Of a stretch of 64,000 nucleotides of DNA, positions 45,112 through 54,714 are shown in pieces. The translations under genes and the position numbers were made by a program. How positions within the stretch are numbered: the stretch's first letter is position 1; each line of letters starts with the position of its first letter. The DNA comes from JAWXBM01 sp034440115 (GTDB lineage: Bacteria; Pseudomonadota; Gammaproteobacteria; Xanthomonadales; SZUA-36): NCBI GenBank assembly GCA_034440115.1, contig JAWXBM010000115.1, positions 1 through 64,000 on the forward strand. The letters are read 5' to 3'. The notes under the pieces were generated by a model. The model did no database searches, was not told the origin of the DNA, and worked only from the letters and a program-made list of their open reading frames with translations.

Positions 45112-46521
45112 ATGAGCGCCGATAAAATTTTAAAGACCCTTAAAGACGATGATTACGAGTTCGTAGACCTGCGGTTTTGCGATACCCGAGGCAAAGAGCA
45201 GCACATCAGCTTGCCCCTGAGCGCGGCTGACGAAGACATGTTTGAAGAAGGCAAGATGTTCGACGGCTCTTCCATATCCGGTTGGAAAGGCATCAATGAA
45301 TCCGACATGGTGTTGATGCCGGATGTCGACACCGCTGTGCAGGATCCATTCCCCGAGCACAAAACCATGATCATCCGCTGTGATGTGCTGGAACCGAACA
45401 CCATGGAGGGGTACAACCGCTGCCCTCGCTCGTTGGCCAAACGGGCTGAAGCCTACCTCAAGGCCAGTGGCATTGCCGACACGGCTTATTTCGGGCCTGA
45501 ACCTGAATTTTTCATTTTTGATGACGTGCGTTTTGACGTGAGCATGCACGGCTGTTCTTACCGCATTGATTCTGAGGAAGGTGCCTGGAACTCAACCACC
45601 GAGTATGAAGGCGGTAATACTGGCCATCGTCCGGGCGTCAAGGGCGGTTACTTCCCGGTTCCCCCGGTTGATTCTTTGCATGACTTGCGCGCCACCATGT
45701 GCAAAGTGCTGGAGAAGATGGGCCAGGTCGTTGAGGTGCATCACCATGAAGTGGGCACTGCAGGCCAGTGTGAAATCGGCACGCGATTCTCGACCCTTAC
45801 CAAAAAGGCAGATGAAGTACTCGACCTCAAATACGTGGTGCAGAATGTAGCGCATGCTGCCGGACGTACGGCAACCTTCATGCCCAAGCCCATCGTTGGT
45901 GATAACGGTTCTGGCATGCACGTACATCAGTCGCTGGCCAAAGGCGGCACCAACCTGTTCACTGGTGACGGCTACGGCGGCTTGTCAGAAACCGCGCTGC
46001 ACTACATCGGCGGAATTTTCAAGCATGCCCGTGCGATCAACGCGTTTTCCAATTCCACCACCAACAGCTACAAACGCCTGGTGCCGGGTTTCGAGGCTCC
46101 GGTAATGCTGGCTTATTCAGCCCGTAACCGTTCGGCATCCTGCCGTATACCTTTTGTGAGCAATCCCAAAGGACGCCGTATCGAAGTGCGCTTTGGCGAT
46201 CCGGCGGGCAACAGCTATCTGATTTTCGCCGCCATGATGATGGCTGGCCTCGATGGCATCAAAAACAAGATCGATCCGGGTTCACCGCTGGACAAGGATT
46301 TGTACGATCTCGAGCCAGAAGAAGCCAAGCACATTCCAACCGTGTGTCACAGCCTCGATCAGGCACTGGACTGCCTGGATGCCGACCGTGATTTCCTCAA
46401 GGCCGGTGGCGTGTTTGATGACGACCTGATTGATGCTTACATCAAGCTGAAAATGACGGAAGTTACACGATTCCGGATGAGTACTCACCCGGTTGAATTC
46501 GATATGTATTATTCTTTGTAA
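45112..46521 (+). CDS. glnA: Glutamine synthetase type I
   Basis: A protein of 469 residues, the standard GSI length. Signatures: DGSSISGWKGINESDM, GPEPEFFIFDD, the ATP site KPIVGDNGSGMHVHQSL, and the adenylylation region DLYDLEPEEAKHIP with the target tyrosine near residue 397. It joins ammonia and glutamate at the cost of ATP. The ATG at 45112 follows a GAGGAA site and gives the family start MSADKIL; the frame reaches 45085. Three NtrC-like sites and a sigma-54 promoter lie upstream. The regulators of that promoter are encoded just downstream. Confidence 0.97.
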   Translation: MSADKILKTLKDDDYEFVDLRFCDTRGKEQHISLPLSAADEDMFEEGKMFDGSSISGWKGINESDMVLMPDVDTAVQDPFPEHKTMIIRCDVLEPNTMEGYNRCPRSLAKRAEAYLKASGIADTAYFGPEPEFFIFDDVRFDVSMHGCSYRIDSEEGAWNSTTEYEGGNTGHRPGVKGGYFPVPPVDSLHDLRATMCKVLEKMGQVVEVHHHEVGTAGQCEIGTRFSTLTKKADEVLDLKYVVQNVAHAAGRTATFMPKPIVGDNGSGMHVHQSLAKGGTNLFTGDGYGGLSETALHYIGGIFKHARAINAFSNSTTNSYKRLVPGFEAPVMLAYSARNRSASCRIPFVSNPKGRRIEVRFGDPAGNSYLIFAAMMMAGLDGIKNKIDPGSPLDKDLYDLEPEEAKHIPTVCHSLDQALDCLDADRDFLKAGGVFDDDLIDAYIKLKMTEVTRFRMSTHPVEFDMYYSL

Positions 46522-46574
46522 ACCTCCGGGGTCAACAATTTCATGCCCATATTCGTGCCCCGGTTTCTCGCACC

Positions 46575-46594
46575 ACCCCGCCGTTTGGCGGGGT
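46575..46594. other. 8-bp perfect hairpin after glnA
   Basis: ACCCCGCC, loop GTTT, GGCGGGGT. No T run follows, so it is more likely an attenuating or RNA-stabilising hairpin that separates high glnA from lower ntrBC expression. Confidence 0.5.
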
Positions 46595-46625
46595 CGACTG
46601 CATAGCCAAAAGAAGGAGCATGCTC

Positions 46626-47189
46626 ATGGACAAAGGAATGACTGTCAGCAAACTAATGATGTTGCTGATGATGTGTTTTTGCTTGAATGCTTACGGCCAG
46701 ATTTACAAAATTGTCGATAAAGACGGCAATGTCACCTATACCGACCAGGCCCCTGGAGATGGGTCAGAACCCATGGACTTGCCTGAGCTTTCGGTAGTGA
46801 CCACGGACTACGCGGCTGACCAGGCCGATGCTGATCCAGACCCGGTTCTGAATGAAGAGGACGAGAACAGCACCAAAGCCTTACGCAAGATGTACAGCGA
46901 TTTCCGCATCAGCCGACCGGCTCCCGAAGAAACGTTTTGGGGAACTGCGAATGCTGTAGTCGTTGCCTGGGAAAGCTCTGCACCCTTGCAAGACGGATTG
47001 ATGGTGCGTTTCACGATAGATGGTGCCGCCCAAACTGCCAGCGCGGAAAACATGCTGGGAATAACGCTGGATCGCGGCACTCACACGGTCAGCGCAGCCA
47101 TTGTTGATGCCAGTGGCCGCCCCGTGGTTACCACCGATACGGTTACCTTTTATGTTCACCAGCAAAGTGTGAGGGGCAACGGACCTTGA
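46626..47189 (+). CDS. DUF4124-domain exported protein
   Basis: A protein of 187 residues with a signal peptide (LMMLLMMCFCLNAYGQ) followed directly by the DUF4124 motif IYKIVDKDGNVTYTDQAPGD and a C-terminal beta-rich part. The function is unknown; proteins of this kind commonly sit between glnA and ntrB in gammaproteobacteria. The ATG at 46626 is chosen because AAGGAG at 46611-46616 is at the right distance, while ATG 46620 is too close. Its TGA overlaps the ATG of ntrB by one base. Confidence 0.8.
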   Translation: MDKGMTVSKLMMLLMMCFCLNAYGQIYKIVDKDGNVTYTDQAPGDGSEPMDLPELSVVTTDYAADQADADPDPVLNEEDENSTKALRKMYSDFRISRPAPEETFWGTANAVVVAWESSAPLQDGLMVRFTIDGAAQTASAENMLGITLDRGTHTVSAAIVDASGRPVVTTDTVTFYVHQQSVRGNGP

Positions 47190-48310
47190 TGGAAAGTGCA
47201 CGCTTGCAGACAGATTCGCTTGCCGGGCACCAAACGGACAATTTTGGCTGGGCCGATACGCTGGATTTGCTGGATACAGCGGTACTGCGCCTCGATGAAC
47301 ATCATCGCGTAAGTGTGATGAACGCTGCCGCCGAGCAGGCTCTGTCACTGGGCAGGGAACGTTTGGCTGGCCGCCATTTGGCTGACCTGCTGCCTTTACC
47401 CGATGTGCTGACAGAAGCGCTAAAGCAATTGCCCGCTGAAGATTCCAGCATACGCCTGCATGATGTGAAACTGCCCGGCAGCAACTACGACTGCATTCTC
47501 ACCGCTCAGGCGGGCGGCGGTGTGCTCGTGGAGCTGCATAATCTGGATTGGGAGAATCGTCGCTCACGGCTGCAACAACGTGAATTGCAAACCGGCTTGC
47601 TGGAGTTGCTGGCACGCAACCTGGGCCATGAAATTCGTAATCCTTTGGGTGGAATTCGTGGCGCGGCACAGATGTTGGCTGCTGAGTTGGAAACACCCGA
47701 ATTGGCGACCCTGGCGCGCATGATCATGCGTGAGTCGGATCGCATTGACGATCTGATCCAAAGCCTCGGACAGCCACAAATGGCACAACAGTCGGTGGCC
47801 ATCTATCCACTGCTGGACGAGGCATTGGGTTTGCTGGCTACAGAATTTACCCACGATGTACGCATTGATCGGGATTTTGACCCCAGCATTCCGCCCATTC
47901 TGGGTGATCCTTCGGCCTTACGACAGGTGCTGCTCAATTTGCTGCGCAATGCCTTTGAAGCCCATACGACCTGCATCAAGCTGCGCACCCGCATTGAGCA
48001 TGGCGGTGCTTTGCTGCAAACCAGTAATGCTGCGCTGTTGCGCCTGGATGTGATGGATGATGGCGATGGTGTGCCTGAAGCCTTGCGCCAATTGCTGTTT
48101 CTGCCCATGGTTACCGGCAAACGCGGTGGTACCGGCCTGGGCCTGGCGCTGTCGCAGCAGATAGCCGCAGCGCATGGTGGGTTGCTGACCTATGAGCCGC
48201 GCGATGAGCATGCAGGCAGCGGCAGTTGCTTCAGCTTGTACCTGCCATTGGTATCCTCCCAAACTGTCGAGCAGGTTTCGGCAAGCGGTAATAGCGGGAC
48301 TGACTCATGA
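47189..48310 (+). CDS. ntrB: Nitrogen sensor histidine kinase NtrB (GlnL)
   Basis: A protein of 373 residues: an N-terminal PAS domain (LDTAVLRLDEHHRVSVMNAA), the H-box LARNLGHEIRNPLGGIRGAA with the phosphorylated His147, and the ATP-binding domain (LLNLLRNAFEA, DVMDDGDGVPEAL, GKRGGTGLGLALSQQIAAAH). It is cytoplasmic and is switched between kinase and phosphatase by PII. It is coupled to its neighbours by a one-base overlap at the start and an ATGA overlap with ntrC at the end. Confidence 0.95.
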   Translation: MESARLQTDSLAGHQTDNFGWADTLDLLDTAVLRLDEHHRVSVMNAAAEQALSLGRERLAGRHLADLLPLPDVLTEALKQLPAEDSSIRLHDVKLPGSNYDCILTAQAGGGVLVELHNLDWENRRSRLQQRELQTGLLELLARNLGHEIRNPLGGIRGAAQMLAAELETPELATLARMIMRESDRIDDLIQSLGQPQMAQQSVAIYPLLDEALGLLATEFTHDVRIDRDFDPSIPPILGDPSALRQVLLNLLRNAFEAHTTCIKLRTRIEHGGALLQTSNAALLRLDVMDDGDGVPEALRQLLFLPMVTGKRGGTGLGLALSQQIAAAHGGLLTYEPRDEHAGSGSCFSLYLPLVSSQTVEQVSASGNSGTDS

Positions 48311-49800
48311 GTTCACCCGCCGAAGTCTGGGTGGTCGACGACGACGAGACCATTCGCTTTATCCTGCAACGGGCGTTGCGCCGCAGCGGCTATGAAGTGC
48401 AGTGCTTCGACAGTGTTGCCAGTGTCACCAAAGCACTGGAAAAGGGCGTTCCACAGGTTGTTTTAACCGATATCCGCTTGCCGGATGATGATGGCCTGTC
48501 GCTGATGGATACCTTGCAGCGGCGAGATATCGAGGTGCCGGTGATTGCCATGACGGCGTTTTCCGATCTCGGACAAACCGTGAGCGCTTTTCAGAAGGGT
48601 GTGTTTGATTACCTCTCCAAGCCATTTGACCTGGACCAGGTGCTGTCGGTGGTGGCGCGCGCCATCACGCCCAGCGGCCAAGTGGCTGAGATACCGCAGC
48701 AGAGCAGCAGTGGGCAATTGTTGGGCGAGTCGCCAGCCATGCAGGATGTGTTTCGCACCATAGGCCGCCTGTACCGGTCCGATATCAATGTGCTGATTAC
48801 CGGTGAAACCGGCAGCGGCAAGGAAGTTGTCGCCAAGGTCCTGCACCAGCACAGCCCGCGTTCCGATGGGCCCTTTATTGCCCTCAACACCGCAGCCATA
48901 CCTGCAGAATTACTGGAGTCTGAGCTGTTTGGCCATGAACGGGGTGCTTTCACCGGCGCCCATGCGCGCCGGGTAGGGCGCTTTGAGGAAGCAGCCACCG
49001 GCACCTTGTTCCTGGACGAAATCGGTGACATGCCACTCAGCCTGCAAACACGCTTGCTGCGGGTACTGGCCGAAGGTGACTACTACCGCGTCGGTGGTCG
49101 GGACCTGCTCAAAGCCGATGTGCGCATTATTGCTGCCACGCACCAGGACCTGGAAGAAAAAGTGCGGGATGGCAGTTTTCGCGAAGATCTGTACCACCGT
49201 CTGAACGTGATTCACCTCGCCTTGCCGCCATTGCGCGATCGGCGCGAAGACGTGGGCCTGCTGGCGCGACGCTTCCTGCAACAGGCCGCTCATGAGCTGG
49301 GCCTGGAACAAAAAGTCCTGCGAGCTGACAGCCTGAAACTGCTGGAACAGTTCGATTGGCCTGGCAACGTCAGGCAATTGCAGAATATCTGCCGTCAGCT
49401 CAGCGTGATGGCGCCTGCTGACCAGATTTTTCCCGAAGACTTGCCCGCAGAAGTGCGCCTGCCGGGGCGACCTGAGTCGCGTAGTTCAGGGCCGTGGCCG
49501 GAGCAACTGCGTCACTGGGCAGTAACTGAACTGGCGGCTGGTGGCGGCAACCTGGTGGGTCGCGCCCAGGCAGAACTGGAGCGGGTGTTGATTGACTGTG
49601 TGCTGCAGCAAACCGGCGGCCAGCGCATCAAGGCGGCAGAACTGTTAGGACTGGGACGCAATACCCTGACGCGCAAACTGAAACTGCAGAATGAGCAGGC
49701 CGAGTCAGAAGCTGAAGCCGATAACGAATCAGCAGTTGTGGGTGAAGTCGATGCTGACCATCAACTCGGACCAGGATTTCAGCGCACCGGATCGACCTGA
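48307..49800 (+). CDS. ntrC: Nitrogen regulator NtrC (GlnG), sigma-54 activator
   Basis: A protein of 497 residues with three domains: receiver (VWVVDDDETIR, phospho-acceptor Asp55 in VVLTDIRLP), AAA+ core with Walker A GETGSGKE, the sigma-54 contact loop GHERGAFTGA and Walker B LFLDEIGDMP, and a Fis-type DNA-binding end (IKAAELLGLGRNTLTRKL). All motifs needed for open-complex formation are intact. Expected to act at the palindromes before glnA and glnK. The 3' end extends beyond the usual Fis helix with an acidic tail of about 35 residues and overlaps the convergent dtd gene by 22 bases. Confidence 0.96.
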   Translation: MSSPAEVWVVDDDETIRFILQRALRRSGYEVQCFDSVASVTKALEKGVPQVVLTDIRLPDDDGLSLMDTLQRRDIEVPVIAMTAFSDLGQTVSAFQKGVFDYLSKPFDLDQVLSVVARAITPSGQVAEIPQQSSSGQLLGESPAMQDVFRTIGRLYRSDINVLITGETGSGKEVVAKVLHQHSPRSDGPFIALNTAAIPAELLESELFGHERGAFTGAHARRVGRFEEAATGTLFLDEIGDMPLSLQTRLLRVLAEGDYYRVGGRDLLKADVRIIAATHQDLEEKVRDGSFREDLYHRLNVIHLALPPLRDRREDVGLLARRFLQQAAHELGLEQKVLRADSLKLLEQFDWPGNVRQLQNICRQLSVMAPADQIFPEDLPAEVRLPGRPESRSSGPWPEQLRHWAVTELAAGGGNLVGRAQAELERVLIDCVLQQTGGQRIKAAELLGLGRNTLTRKLKLQNEQAESEAEADNESAVVGEVDADHQLGPGFQRTGST

Positions 49801-50246
49801 AGCCAGAAAGTTACCGGACCGCTATTGACCAGACTGACGCGCATATCTGCACCGAATTTTCCCATTTGAACATTCGGCATTTGCTGCCTGGCTGCAGTCA
49901 CCAGCCAATCGAATAAACGCAAACTCTCAGCCGGGCCTGCAGCCGGAGTAAAGCTGGGGCGATTGCCGCTGTTGGTATCGGCGGCCAGGGTGAATTGCGG
50001 CACCAGCAGCAGATTTCCCCCCACCTGCTGCAGGTTCAGATTCATCCGACCCTGCGCATCATCAAACAGGCGATAAGCCAGCATTCGTTCCAGCAGGCGC
50101 TTGGCCTGGGCTTCGCTGTCGCCTTGTTGTACGCCGATCAAAGCCAGCGTTCCTGGTCCGATCTGAGCGGTTATTTCAACCTCGCCGCTATCTTTGTTCT
50201 TAACTGTGACGGCCGCTTCGGCTACCCTTTGCAACAATGCAATCAT
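49779..50246 (-). CDS. dtd: D-aminoacyl-tRNA deacylase Dtd
   Basis: A protein of 155 residues. Motifs: start MIALLQRVAEAAVTV, LLLVPQFTLAAD with the SQ/PQ-type active-site pocket (here VPQFTL in place of the common VSQFTL), GNRPSFTPAA and the C-terminal GKFGADMRVSLVNSGPVTFWL with the catalytic NxGPVT. It removes D-amino acids and glycine from mischarged tRNA. It converges on ntrC and the two stops overlap by 22 bases. Confidence 0.93.
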   Translation of the reverse strand: MIALLQRVAEAAVTVKNKDSGEVEITAQIGPGTLALIGVQQGDSEAQAKRLLERMLAYRLFDDAQGRMNLNLQQVGGNLLLVPQFTLAADTNSGNRPSFTPAAGPAESLRLFDWLVTAARQQMPNVQMGKFGADMRVSLVNSGPVTFWLQVDPVR

Positions 50247-50325
50247 TTGGATTCCACATGTGCCTCATTCCAGGCTCCCATATTAACCCGACGCAGGCGA
50301 GGGCGACTGCCAGCGTGATGGCACG

Positions 50326-51204
50326 GTGATCGTTTTAGTCAAACTGCTGTTGTGGTTGTTGAGCCTGTTGCCGGGCCCGGCACCGTATGCGATTGCCCGG
50401 CGCCTGGCCGGGCTATGGGCCTACTGTTCACCAGATAAGCGTCGGGTGGCTCGCATTAATTTGCAGCGTTGTTATCCTGCTATGACGGCGGAAGTCCGTG
50501 AGCAATGGGTACACGACAGCTTTATTCACTACATCTGCACGGTACTGGAAACAGGCCGCAACTGGTTTTGGAATACCGACCGCTTGGAGGCGCTTTGTGA
50601 TGGCATCGTCAATGAAGAACTGTTGCTGAAGGAATTGTATAGCGGTGAAGGGCTGGTGCTGCTGGCGCCCCATTTTGGTGCCTGGGAATACCTTGGTATG
50701 TACCTGCAGCGCTTTCCGGATATCGCCATCCTGTACAAGCCACCCGGCCATCCAGGATTGGAGAAAGCCTTGTTGTCCAAGCGCGAACGTGGCGGGGCCA
50801 ATATGCTGGCCGCAAACGGCCCGGGTTTGCGCAAACTTTATGCCCATGTACGGGCCGGTAAAGGTGCTGGTGTATTGCCGGATCAACAACCTTCCAATGG
50901 CCAGGGCCGCTTTGCACCTTTTTTCGGCAACGCTGCATTGACGGCGGTTTTGTCCCCGCGACTTATAAAAGCTACCGGTTGCCGGGTGCTGATGGGGGTT
51001 TGCGAGCGCCTGCCCGGTGGCCGTTACCGGGTACACATACTACCCGCTGATGAAGCAGTCTATTCAGGTGATCTCGATGCAGCGCTGGCTGGCGTTAATC
51101 GTGGTGTGGAAAAATGTATTGCCATCGATCCAGCGCAGTACCTTTGGTCTTACAAGCGTTTTCGTGCGCAACCCGAAGGGCAGCCGCCGTTTTATGGCAG
51201 ATGA
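50326..51204 (+). CDS. LpxL/HtrB-family lipid A lauroyl-type acyltransferase
   Basis: A protein of 292 residues with an N-terminal hydrophobic anchor (VKLLLWLLSLLPGPAPYAIA) and the acyltransferase motifs VLLAPHFGAWEYLGMYL (HX4-5E type), GVLPDQQPSNGQGRF and YLWSYKRFRAQPEG. These enzymes add secondary acyl chains to lipid A or act as general lysophospholipid acyltransferases. The start is a GTG at 50326; no ATG is in frame. It is divergent from dtd. Confidence 0.88.
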   Translation: MIVLVKLLLWLLSLLPGPAPYAIARRLAGLWAYCSPDKRRVARINLQRCYPAMTAEVREQWVHDSFIHYICTVLETGRNWFWNTDRLEALCDGIVNEELLLKELYSGEGLVLLAPHFGAWEYLGMYLQRFPDIAILYKPPGHPGLEKALLSKRERGGANMLAANGPGLRKLYAHVRAGKGAGVLPDQQPSNGQGRFAPFFGNAALTAVLSPRLIKATGCRVLMGVCERLPGGRYRVHILPADEAVYSGDLDAALAGVNRGVEKCIAIDPAQYLWSYKRFRAQPEGQPPFYGR

Positions 51205-51208
51205 CAAC

Positions 51209-51334
51209 ATGACACGCAATGGCCGGTCGCTGGCGGCCATGTTGATTATCGGATTTTTTACTCCGCTAGCACTGGCTGACGGGATTGCTACGCCGTCGGC
51301 CGTGCGGACGACCATGCAGCCAAATCACGGATAG
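51209..51334 (+). CDS. Possible small exported peptide or gene fragment (41 aa)
   Basis: ATG 51209, overlapping the region after the acyltransferase stop, opens a frame reading NGRSLAAMLIIGFFTPLALA, like a signal peptide, then about 17 residues to TAG at 51332-51334. It could be the first part of a lost exported protein, since only repeats follow. Low support. Confidence 0.25.
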   Translation: MTRNGRSLAAMLIIGFFTPLALADGIATPSAVRTTMQPNHG

Positions 51335-51431
51335 CTCTCGCACATCCTTGTGCTTCGCTATCTAAGTGCATGGCCCAGGCCAGCTTCTCGCCCGCTTTGC
51401 GGGCTCACCTTCCCCCAGCACAAAAAGGCCT

Positions 51432-51508
51432 GCTCCTACCTCCTGGCCTTTTCTGCAGGAGTCCGCTTGGCGGACGACCCATTCGCGCGCAGAGCGCGCT
51501 CCCACATC
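51432..51508. repeat. REP-like palindromic pair
   Basis: CTGCTCCTACCTCCTGGCCT, GCAGGAGTCCGCTTGGCGGA and CGCGCGCAGAGCGCGCTCCC are degenerate arms of the GTAGGAG family between convergent genes. The rest of the 51335-51535 gap shows no gene. Confidence 0.65.
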
Positions 51509-51535
51509 CCTGCACAATGGCAGTCATGCTGCCGT

Positions 51536-51850
51536 TCACGGGTTCTTGTCCAGACGTTTAACAAAAACCTGCATCTCCTTCTGCGCTTGTTTGTCACCGC
51601 GCTGCAAAGCTACTGCAATACCTTTTTGCCAGGCCAGGCGCGCGGCAGCTTTATCTTCAAGTTCCAAATGCAGTTTGCCCAGTGCTTTCCACGCTGCCGT
51701 GTAGTTCGGGTCTTGCTCAACCGCCGATTGCAGATGGTTAAGGGCGGCAGTCAAATCACCGCTTTGCTGCAATGCGCCTGCCAGGCTCAAACGCAGCATG
51801 GCGCTGTCGCGACCATTTTTGAGCATGCTTTCCAGAGCGGTGATGTCCAT
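51536..51850 (-). CDS. Small TPR protein
   Basis: A protein of 104 residues with two TPR motifs (AMLRLSLAGALQQSGDLTAA, LNHLQSAVEQDPNYTAAWKA, LGKLHLELEDKAAARLAWQK), without a signal or membrane segment. Likely a small scaffold protein; no partner is evident. It follows trkH by 18 bases on the same strand and is probably cotranscribed with it. Confidence 0.75.
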   Translation of the reverse strand: MDITALESMLKNGRDSAMLRLSLAGALQQSGDLTAALNHLQSAVEQDPNYTAAWKALGKLHLELEDKAAARLAWQKGIAVALQRGDKQAQKEMQVFVKRLDKNP

Positions 51851-51868
51851 GCGCGAATGCAGCTTTGA

Positions 51869-53320
51869 TCAGGCGCGCCAAAAGGCGGGTGTCAATAATA
51901 CCAACAGCGTGTAAATCTCCAGTCGACCCAACAGCATGGCCACACACATGATAATTTTCGAGCTGTTGTTGAGGTGGGCATAATTCGCGCTTGCCTCTCC
52001 CAGTGCCGGGCCCAGGTTGGTCAGGCTGGATGCCGCCGTAGAGTAAGCCGTTAACGGATCCAGGCCGGTGGCAGTCAACAACAATGTGGTGATCGCAAAA
52101 CAGGCCATGTAGAGAAAAAAGAACCCCCACACAGCGTCCATCACGGCATCGGAAGTTTTTTGTCCCCCCACGCGGACCGGAAAAACTGCGTTGGGATGAA
52201 TCAGGCGATGAACCTCCCGCGTCGATTGCTTGTAAAGCAAAATAATGCGTATCACTTTCATACCACCGGCCGTGCTGCTGGCGCAGCCGCCAATAAAGGC
52301 GATAAAGATCAGGAAGGTAGGCAGGAAACTGGTCCACTCAGCAAAGGGTGCGGTAGTAAAGCCGGTTGTTGTCATGGTGGAAATGACCTGGAAGGCGCCA
52401 TAACGAAACGATTCAGCCAACGTCTCGTAAGTGCCGCCCAGGAACAGCGCCATGCTGACCAGAATGGTAAACAGCAACAGCAACGAGACATAAACCTTCA
52501 ATTCCGGGTCGAGAAAATAGTACTGCATGGTGGCCCGTCTCCAGGCCAGGAAATGCAAGGAGAAATTGATGCCGGCTATGACCATAAACGTCATCGCAAT
52601 GAGTTCCAGTGTAGGGCTGTCCCAAAAGGCCAGGCTGGCATCGTGAGTGGAGAAGCCACCAATAGCCACCGTGCTGAAAGCATGCCCAACAGCATCAAAC
52701 ATCGACATTCCGCCCAGCCAGTAAGCCAGGGTGCAGGCAATGGTAATGCCCACATAAATGATCCACAGCGCTTTGGCTGTTTCAGTGATGCGCGGCGTAA
52801 GCTTGGAGTCTTTCATCGGGCCGGGCATTTCGGCACGGTAAAGTTGCATACCGCCAATACGCAATATGGGCAGGATGGCTACCGCCAGAACGATGATGCC
52901 CATGCCGCCCAGCCATTGCAGTTGCTGACGGTAATACAGCACGGCATGCGGCAAAGTATCGATATGGGTAAGGATGGTTGCACCCGTAGTGGTTAACCCT
53001 GACATGGACTCAAATACCGCATCCACATAGGAAATCTGTGGCGTAACCAGCAGCGCGAAGGGCAGTGCCCCGACCAACACCAGTACCACCCAGCTGCTCA
53101 CCACGACCAGAAAGCCGTCGCGCAAACGCAGTTCGCGGAAAGCATTGCGTACCGGCAGGTAGACCAGGGTGCCGGTCAGTAGCAGCAGGGCTGAGCAAAT
53201 CAGGAACAGGTTGGCGGTACCGTCGTGATACCACCACGACACCAGGACTGGTGGCAGCATCATCAGGCTGGAGCCTGCGATCAGAAAACCTATGATCCGT
53301 TGGACGCCGGCAAAACCCAT
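51869..53320 (-). CDS. trkH: Trk potassium uptake channel subunit TrkH
   Basis: A protein of 483 residues with about ten to twelve membrane segments in four pore repeats. Selectivity-filter regions are visible as MSGLTTTGATIL, STVAIGGFSTHDAS, STMTTTGFTTAPFAEW and AASSLTNLGPALG. It imports K+ with TrkA bound on the cytoplasmic side. It is 17 bases downstream of trkA. Confidence 0.95.
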   Translation of the reverse strand: MGFAGVQRIIGFLIAGSSLMMLPPVLVSWWYHDGTANLFLICSALLLLTGTLVYLPVRNAFRELRLRDGFLVVVSSWVVLVLVGALPFALLVTPQISYVDAVFESMSGLTTTGATILTHIDTLPHAVLYYRQQLQWLGGMGIIVLAVAILPILRIGGMQLYRAEMPGPMKDSKLTPRITETAKALWIIYVGITIACTLAYWLGGMSMFDAVGHAFSTVAIGGFSTHDASLAFWDSPTLELIAMTFMVIAGINFSLHFLAWRRATMQYYFLDPELKVYVSLLLLFTILVSMALFLGGTYETLAESFRYGAFQVISTMTTTGFTTAPFAEWTSFLPTFLIFIAFIGGCASSTAGGMKVIRIILLYKQSTREVHRLIHPNAVFPVRVGGQKTSDAVMDAVWGFFFLYMACFAITTLLLTATGLDPLTAYSTAASSLTNLGPALGEASANYAHLNNSSKIIMCVAMLLGRLEIYTLLVLLTPAFWRA

Positions 53321-53337
53321 TCAGGAGGCCCTAAATC

Positions 53338-54714
53338 TCAGATAAATGTCGCGCTGACCTGGAACAGGCGCTCGATCGCGGCGATCTGGCGCTTGTCCGG
53401 GACGAACAGTATGACGTGATCGCCTTCTGCAATCACAGTGTCATGATGGGCAATAATGACGTCTTCTCCCCGCACGATGGCAGGTATGGTGGTGCCTGAG
53501 GGCAGATCGATGTCTTCAATGCTTCTGCCAACCACCCGGGAACTGCGGCGATCACCGATGGCGATGGCTTCGATGGCCTCGGCTGCACCGCGGCGCAAGG
53601 AATGCACCCGCACCATGTTGCCGCGGCGGATATGCGTCAACAAAGCACCAATGGTGACCTGTTGCGGCGAAACGGCGATATCGATGGAACCCGATTCCAC
53701 CAGGTCCACGTAGGACGGACGGTTGATCAGCGCGATGACTTTCTTGGCCCCCATTTTTTTCGCCAGCATGGAGGAGAGGATATTGGCTTCGTCATCGTTG
53801 GTCAGCACGCAATACACGTCGGCCGTATCAATGGCCTCTTCGCGCAGCAAGGCCTCGTCGGCGCAATCGCCGATCAACACGATGGCCTTTTCCAGGTCCT
53901 GCGCAATCATTTCGGCGACATCGGGATCGCGCTCGATCAGCTTGACATGATGTTGTCGCTCCAGGCTGCGCGCCAGGTTGCTGCCGATGTTGCCGCCGCC
54001 GGCCAGCACAATGCGGTTCACCGGGCGATCCATGGGCCGCAGTTCCTTCATCACCGTGCGGATATGCTTGCGTGCGGCCAAAAAGAACACCGTGTCATTT
54101 TCTTCGATTACTGTGCTGCCGTCAGGAATGATAGTTTTGTCCTGGCGATAAATAGCGGCTACGCGAGCATCAGCACCTACCGGCAGGTGTTCAGCCAGTG
54201 TGTGCAAGCGCTTGCCCACCAATGGACCACCGGCGTAGGCCTGGGTGGCCACCAACTGCGCGCGGCCATCAGCAAAATCCAGCACCTGCAATGCACCAGG
54301 GTATTCGATCAGTCGTGAAATGTATTGCACCACCAGTGTTTCCGGACTGATCAGTACATCTACCGGGCAATGTTCGCGGTTGAACAAGCCTGGCCGTTCC
54401 AGGTATTCGGAAGAGCGGATTCGGGCAATGCGCGTGGGGGTATTGAACAGGCTGTACGCTACCTGACAGGCCGTCATGTTGACTTCATCGCTGTTGGTCA
54501 ATGCGATCACCAGGTCGGCATCCTCAATACCGGCCCGCACCAATACCTTGGGATGCGAGGCAAAGCCCAACACGCCGCGGATATCCAACCGGTCCTGCAA
54601 TTCCTTCAAGCGGCGGGGGTTGGTATCGACGATGGTGATGTCGTTTTCTTCAGTGGACAGGCTATGCGCCACCGTGGAGCCCACTTGGCCGGCTCCCAGT
54701 ACAACTATCTTCAC
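53338..54714 (-). CDS. trkA: Trk potassium uptake regulator TrkA
   Basis: A protein of 458 residues with two RCK modules, each a Rossmann fold (MKIVVLGAGQVGSTVA at the start; RIVLAGGGNIGSNLARSL in the middle) followed by a TrkA-C domain. It binds NAD(H)/ATP and gates TrkH. Its ATG overlaps the stop of ntrX (ATGA), so the order ntrX-trkA-trkH is translationally linked. Confidence 0.95.
   Translation of the reverse strand: MKIVVLGAGQVGSTVAHSLSTEENDITIVDTNPRRLKELQDRLDIRGVLGFASHPKVLVRAGIEDADLVIALTNSDEVNMTACQVAYSLFNTPTRIARIRSSEYLERPGLFNREHCPVDVLISPETLVVQYISRLIEYPGALQVLDFADGRAQLVATQAYAGGPLVGKRLHTLAEHLPVGADARVAAIYRQDKTIIPDGSTVIEENDTVFFLAARKHIRTVMKELRPMDRPVNRIVLAGGGNIGSNLARSLERQHHVKLIERDPDVAEMIAQDLEKAIVLIGDCADEALLREEAIDTADVYCVLTNDDEANILSSMLAKKMGAKKVIALINRPSYVDLVESGSIDIAVSPQQVTIGALLTHIRRGNMVRVHSLRRGAAEAIEAIAIGDRRSSRVVGRSIEDIDLPSGTTIPAIVRGEDVIIAHHDTVIAEGDHVILFVPDKRQIAAIERLFQVSATFI

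Noticed and set aside
46575..46594. Intrinsic terminator after glnA
   Set aside because: A good stem but no T run, and the downstream ntrBC genes need read-through; listed as a hairpin instead.
52160..52996. 278-codon plus-strand frame opposite trkH
   Set aside because: Rich in His/Gly/Gln, as expected for the antisense of a membrane protein; trkH is certain.
53602..54318. 238-codon plus-strand frame opposite trkA
   Set aside because: An antisense shadow of a well-conserved gene without any family features.
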